From Paenibacillus sp. RC67 (lineage in GTDB: Bacteria > Bacillota > Bacilli > Paenibacillales > NBRC-103111): a stretch of DNA of 64,000 nt. Below the pieces are notes generated by a model, which worked only from the letters and a program-made list of their open reading frames with translations, did no database searches and was not told where the DNA came from. This document shows, in pieces, positions 61,217-64,000 of the stretch. Where the stretch lies: NCBI RefSeq assembly GCF_030020805.1, contig NZ_CP125098.1, positions 5,975,501-6,039,500 on the forward strand, read 5' to 3'. The position numbers were made by a program, and so were the translations under genes. Numbering within the stretch: position 1 is the first letter of the stretch; each line of letters starts with the position of its first letter.

Positions 61217-61617
61217 ATATTTATATTAATATTAGTTTCATCAAAAACATTAATCATTAACTTAAATTGTTCTAAGCATTCAATAATCCAATCTTTACGT
61301 GGTTCATAACTTAATCGTTCCCAACCTAACCCTGCTATTGCATTAGATATAGCTCTGATCATGAACTCTTTCTCACTTTCGAAATTTTCTATTGTCCACG
61401 GTATATCGTCAATATCAAAACCGACTGTCCCACTACCTACAACTGATTGATCTTGTTGAGCAAACCATATTACTATTTCTTTTTCTCGATCAGCTTCGGC
61501 AAGAATTGAGCCGCTAATTACCAATACTTCAATAAATACAGAAGTTAATCCATTTGACATTTTTATCGAATCAACTAAGTGTCTAAGATTTTTAGGCATT
61601 GATATTGAGTTTCCCAT
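61213..61617 (-). CDS. Hypothetical protein, possible immunity-like orphan
   Basis: A 134-residue soluble protein from ATG 61617 (frame opens at 61638). Phrases: LVDSIKMSNGLTSVFIEVL, DREKEIVIWFAQQD, GTVGFDIDDIPWT and YEPRKDWIIECLEQF. AT-rich and placed among structured repeats with no partner toxin in view. Size and acidic, globular look recall polymorphic-toxin immunity proteins, but this is a guess. Confidence 0.6.
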   Translation of the reverse strand: MGNSISMPKNLRHLVDSIKMSNGLTSVFIEVLVISGSILAEADREKEIVIWFAQQDQSVVGSGTVGFDIDDIPWTIENFESEKEFMIRAISNAIAGLGWERLSYEPRKDWIIECLEQFKLMINVFDETNININI

Positions 61618-61655
61618 AAATCTCTTGCACTCCTTCACAGGCGTTAGAAATTAAA

Positions 61656-61702
61656 AAAGAGGCTCACAAAGTCTATAAAAGACTTAGCGAACCCTTATAA
61701 GG
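61656..61702 (-). terminator. Terminator after MFS gene
   Basis: Minus strand: TAAGTCT and AGACTTT with GG/CC outside, followed by CTTTTTT. Confidence 0.65.
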
Positions 61703-61717
61703 AGCGCAATCCCGCCA

Positions 61718-63097
61718 TTACGCTTGACTTTTTATCTCAACACCGGATTTTCTCGCACTCGATTGAAAATAGTAAGCCACCAGAATAAAGACATGCAGAG
61801 CAGCGAGAACCAGATAAATATTACTGAACATGGAGCCTTCTGAATTGAGATTAAAGGGATTCCATGAGTCTGAAGTGCGTATCGCTAATATCCTGCTGTA
61901 TACGCCTGTCGCTATGGCTTGAGAAATAAAGTTCAGCATTGAGAACATTCCCATTCCAATCCCCATTTGCTTAGGAGTCAGTGTTCTCGACATGGTATTG
62001 GACATCGTAATCATCATATACGACTGTCCTACGTTTCCAAGAATTAAAATGACCGATACCCCTAATGGGGAGACACCAGAAAAGGTGGCGAGCAAGGCAA
62101 AGCAAGCGATAAGTAAGCCGGATGCCATATTGAAAAGAAATACGTTTCCTCGCGAATCTGCGAGCTTGCCCCCTTTGCGCCCCAAAATTGCCGATGCAAT
62201 AGCAGCCGGAACCATCGCCATGCCAATCCAATGAGGTGACAGCTGGTGGACTTGCGACAGCAGCAGCGGACTAAGAAAATACAAGGACATTCCGATTCCA
62301 TTAATGACAAAAGCCATCACAACTCCCAGTGCATACGGCTTATGGCGAAACAAGGCTGGCTGAACAAACGGTTCCGCTGCTGTTCGAATTCGTACAATAA
62401 ACAATAGGGCACCGAGCAAGCTGCCTAAAGCAAACCACCATCCTCCCATAGTCACACTGATCAGCAGTAACGCCACGGTGAACGCTAGTGAGAAGCCGCC
62501 TATCCAATCGAATTTCCCTGCTGTTCCCCGCTCATCTCCCAAGTGCTTTCGGTACAAAGGAAGAGTGAGCAAGATTAGCAGCGGAACGGCAAACAACCAT
62601 CTCCAATGTGCAAAACTTACAATGATAGAGGAGACGATCGGACCTATGGCACTTCCTAGTGCTAACCCTGTAGCCGTCATGCCCAAAGCCAGCCCTCGTC
62701 GCTCCGGAGTAAAATATCTTATAGGGATTAGCGTGGCCGTTGCGGGAATAGCCGCAGCACCAGCGGACTGAATGCATCTTCCTACCAATGCCATCCCAAA
62801 ACTCTGAGAAGTCAGACCGATCAAAGAACCGATTCCGAATAGCACAAGCCCGAATGTTATAAGATTCTTCAGTTTATATTTGTCGGCCAATTTCCCGTAA
62901 GTTACGGTCCCCACGGCATAAATCAAAGTATATGCGGATGAAATCCAGCTTACTTGAGCAATCGAAAGATTAAACTCCAAACTCATTTCAGGCAAAACAA
63001 TATTAAACATTAAAGCACTCATCGATGACAGCATAACCGTAAACATTAGAACTCGAATTAATTGTTCTCCCTTTTGACGCTTTAGGTCCAAATCCAT
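61718..63097 (-). CDS. MFS efflux transporter, 14-TM DHA2 family (Tet(L)-like)
   Basis: A 459-residue, 14-helix drug/H+ antiporter. Motif A YGKLADKYKLKN, motif C-like GLALGSAIGPIVSSII, motif D1-like NIVLPEMSLEFNLS. Closest in style to Tet(K)/Tet(L) and related pumps. TetR gene upstream on the same strand and two identical-type operators flank that gene. Substrate unproven. Confidence 0.9.
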   Translation of the reverse strand: MDLDLKRQKGEQLIRVLMFTVMLSSMSALMFNIVLPEMSLEFNLSIAQVSWISSAYTLIYAVGTVTYGKLADKYKLKNLITFGLVLFGIGSLIGLTSQSFGMALVGRCIQSAGAAAIPATATLIPIRYFTPERRGLALGMTATGLALGSAIGPIVSSIIVSFAHWRWLFAVPLLILLTLPLYRKHLGDERGTAGKFDWIGGFSLAFTVALLLISVTMGGWWFALGSLLGALLFIVRIRTAAEPFVQPALFRHKPYALGVVMAFVINGIGMSLYFLSPLLLSQVHQLSPHWIGMAMVPAAIASAILGRKGGKLADSRGNVFLFNMASGLLIACFALLATFSGVSPLGVSVILILGNVGQSYMMITMSNTMSRTLTPKQMGIGMGMFSMLNFISQAIATGVYSRILAIRTSDSWNPFNLNSEGSMFSNIYLVLAALHVFILVAYYFQSSARKSGVEIKSQA

Positions 63098-63129
63098 TTT
63101 TCATTTCTCCTCTCAGTGATCGTTAATGA

Positions 63130-63149
63130 ATGCAAGCACTTGCTTACAT
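63130..63149. promoter_or_regulatory. TetR operator upstream of MFS gene
   Basis: ATGCAAG-CACTT-GCTTACAT; same frame of 20 nt as the site at 63779. Confidence 0.75.
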
Positions 63150-63166
63150 ATAGGCTAAAAATAATA

Positions 63167-63742
63167 CTAGGGAGTTAATGCCCTAGCAAAAGTACGTACG
63201 CTTTCCTCTATGAATGCATTCAAGGGAGCAGACGGAAAGTTCGATCCATCCGAATGAAGATTGCTAATGAATGCACCATAGTTCATCCACATAAAGGATA
63301 AAGCCTGCAATTCCCAATTCGCTTCAATCAATTTCCCTTTGTCAAACATGGTCTGTAAATAAGCCGCCAGCAGTTCTTTTAGTTTTTGAGGATGCTTGTT
63401 TGCCTTCTCCCTAAACTCCGAAAAAACGCTCCCTTCTTTGAGGGCGATCTGTATGATTTTGCGGTTCCGGTTCATCGCCTCATGATAGGTGCGGCTAATC
63501 AGGAGCAGATCAGCATGCAAATCCCACACGAGCTTCTCTTGAAACAGCTTCGTCATTTCTTCACTGTAATGATAACGGTGAAAGGCTGTCTCCAGAAGAT
63601 TTTGCTTACTGCCAAAAAGTCGAAACAGCGTCACTTCATTCACGCCGGCTGTGGTTGCAATTTCTTTGGTGGAGACGCCATTGTAGCCTTTTTCCGCAAC
63701 AAGCTCAATCACTGCCGTTAGCAATTTGTCACTGCTGCTCAT
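63167..63742 (-). CDS. TetR-family regulator of MFS pump
   Basis: A 191-residue repressor with HTH VSTKEIATTAGVNEVTLFRLF (residues 24-44) and a helical ligand-binding C-terminus. Lies upstream of the 14-TM pump. Sites ATGCAAG-N5-(A/G)CTTACAT occur before both genes, showing autoregulation and pump control. Confidence 0.92.
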   Translation of the reverse strand: MSSSDKLLTAVIELVAEKGYNGVSTKEIATTAGVNEVTLFRLFGSKQNLLETAFHRYHYSEEMTKLFQEKLVWDLHADLLLISRTYHEAMNRNRKIIQIALKEGSVFSEFREKANKHPQKLKELLAAYLQTMFDKGKLIEANWELQALSFMWMNYGAFISNLHSDGSNFPSAPLNAFIEESVRTFARALTP

Positions 63743-63778
63743 CTCTTTACTAATGTACCTCTCCTCCTTATTTTATAT

Positions 63779-63798
63779 ATGCAAGTGATCACTTACAT
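63779..63798. promoter_or_regulatory. TetR operator upstream of TetR gene
   Basis: ATGCAAG-TGATC-ACTTACAT with the perfect core AAGTGATCACTT. Confidence 0.78.
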
Positions 63799-63841
63799 GT
63801 TAAATCATGGTATCTCTTCTTTGAATATAAGTCAAGTTAAA

Positions 63842-63892
63842 AATAAAAACACCTCTACTCCCTATGCGTTACCGCACGGAAGCAAAGGTGTT
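63842..63892 (-). terminator. Terminator of SLH protein gene at window end
   Basis: Minus strand: AACACCT and AGGTGTT enclose further pairing and are followed by TTTATTTTT. Confidence 0.8.
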
Positions 63893-63905
63893 GGAGCTAC
63901 ATTGG

Positions 63906-64000
63906 TTAATTCATAAGCTGAGCATATTGCAGAAGGCGTTTGACCATAACTGCAGCTTCGGCTCTTGTTGCATTGTCCGCCGGAACGAAGGTACGCTCTG
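63906..64000 (-). CDS. SLH-domain protein, C-terminal end (partial)
   Basis: The last 31 codons of a gene that continues beyond the window: TFVPADNATRAEAAVMVKR followed by LLQYAQLMN and TAA. This is the end of an SLH domain (ATRAEAAVMVKRLL), similar to the end of the giant SLH protein (ATRAQAATTLKRML). A surface protein bound to the wall polymer. Confidence 0.85.
   Translation of the reverse strand, partial: ERTFVPADNATRAEAAVMVKRLLQYAQLMN

Noticed and set aside
1-64000. tRNA, rRNA, CRISPR arrays, transposases or prophage modules
   Set aside because: Looked for on both strands by eye; none seen.

Overview
The window reads as a chromosomal segment of an endospore-forming, low-to-mid-GC Bacillota, most likely Paenibacillus or a close relative. 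Support: an alpha/beta-type SASP, a GerPF/GerPA-like germination protein, two YjcZ-type mini-proteins, S-layer-homology (SLH) surface proteins, a T-box leader on leuA, a c-di-AMP riboswitch, Bacillus-type LexA boxes (CGAAC-N4-GTTCG), strong Shine-Dalgarno (SD) sites and frequent TTG/GTG starts. No tRNA, rRNA, CRISPR array, transposase or prophage module was seen.

Layout. 0.1-4.3 kb: signal peptidase, then a minus-strand FdhD / molybdopterin oxidoreductase / MpsC-like cluster. 4.4-9.5 kb: secreted and small proteins, including a c-di-AMP riboswitch in front of a CAP-domain protein. 9.6-15.9 kb: a minus-strand operon of IclR regulator, nucleoside hydrolase, sugar-type ABC transporter and nucleobase-deaminase-like amidohydrolase, which together look like nucleoside uptake and breakdown. 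16.2-19.2 kb: PAP2 phosphatase, YitT protein, and a TIR-like (Cap12/PycTIR type) protein overlapping a small ORF. 19.4-22.8 kb: an SOS-controlled Y-family polymerase operon with two related accessory proteins, convergent with an ATP-dependent DNA ligase, then a SASP. 22.9-30.6 kb: germination protein and a very large SLH surface protein split by two frameshifts in poly(A) tracts. 31.5-40.6 kb: Gln-rich protein, L25/Ctc with a structured leader, adenine deaminase, LysR, YbaK-like protein, T-box-leuA, cupin, CMD and tautomerase.

40.7-58.9 kb is rich in paired regulators and transporters: LysR, TetR-MFS, a Fur-boxed AraC next to an MFS, TipA-like MerR, LysR/O-methyltransferase, ArsR/oxidoreductase, cysJI, TetR/hypothetical, HxlR/MFS and an alpha/beta hydrolase. 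For several of these the operator can be read as a shared inverted repeat. 59.0-61.7 kb is an AT-rich accessory stretch: VanW, a retropepsin-like protease with a partner, an orphan and a gene fragment, punctuated by three copies of a structured repeat. The window closes with TetR-MFS and the end of another SLH protein.

Most unusual signals: the TIR-like/small-ORF pair, the duplicated accessory proteins around the SOS polymerase, the three-copy repeat that punctuates accessory genes, a second approximately 200-nt palindromic repeat in two copies, and the twin homopolymer frameshifts in the giant SLH gene.
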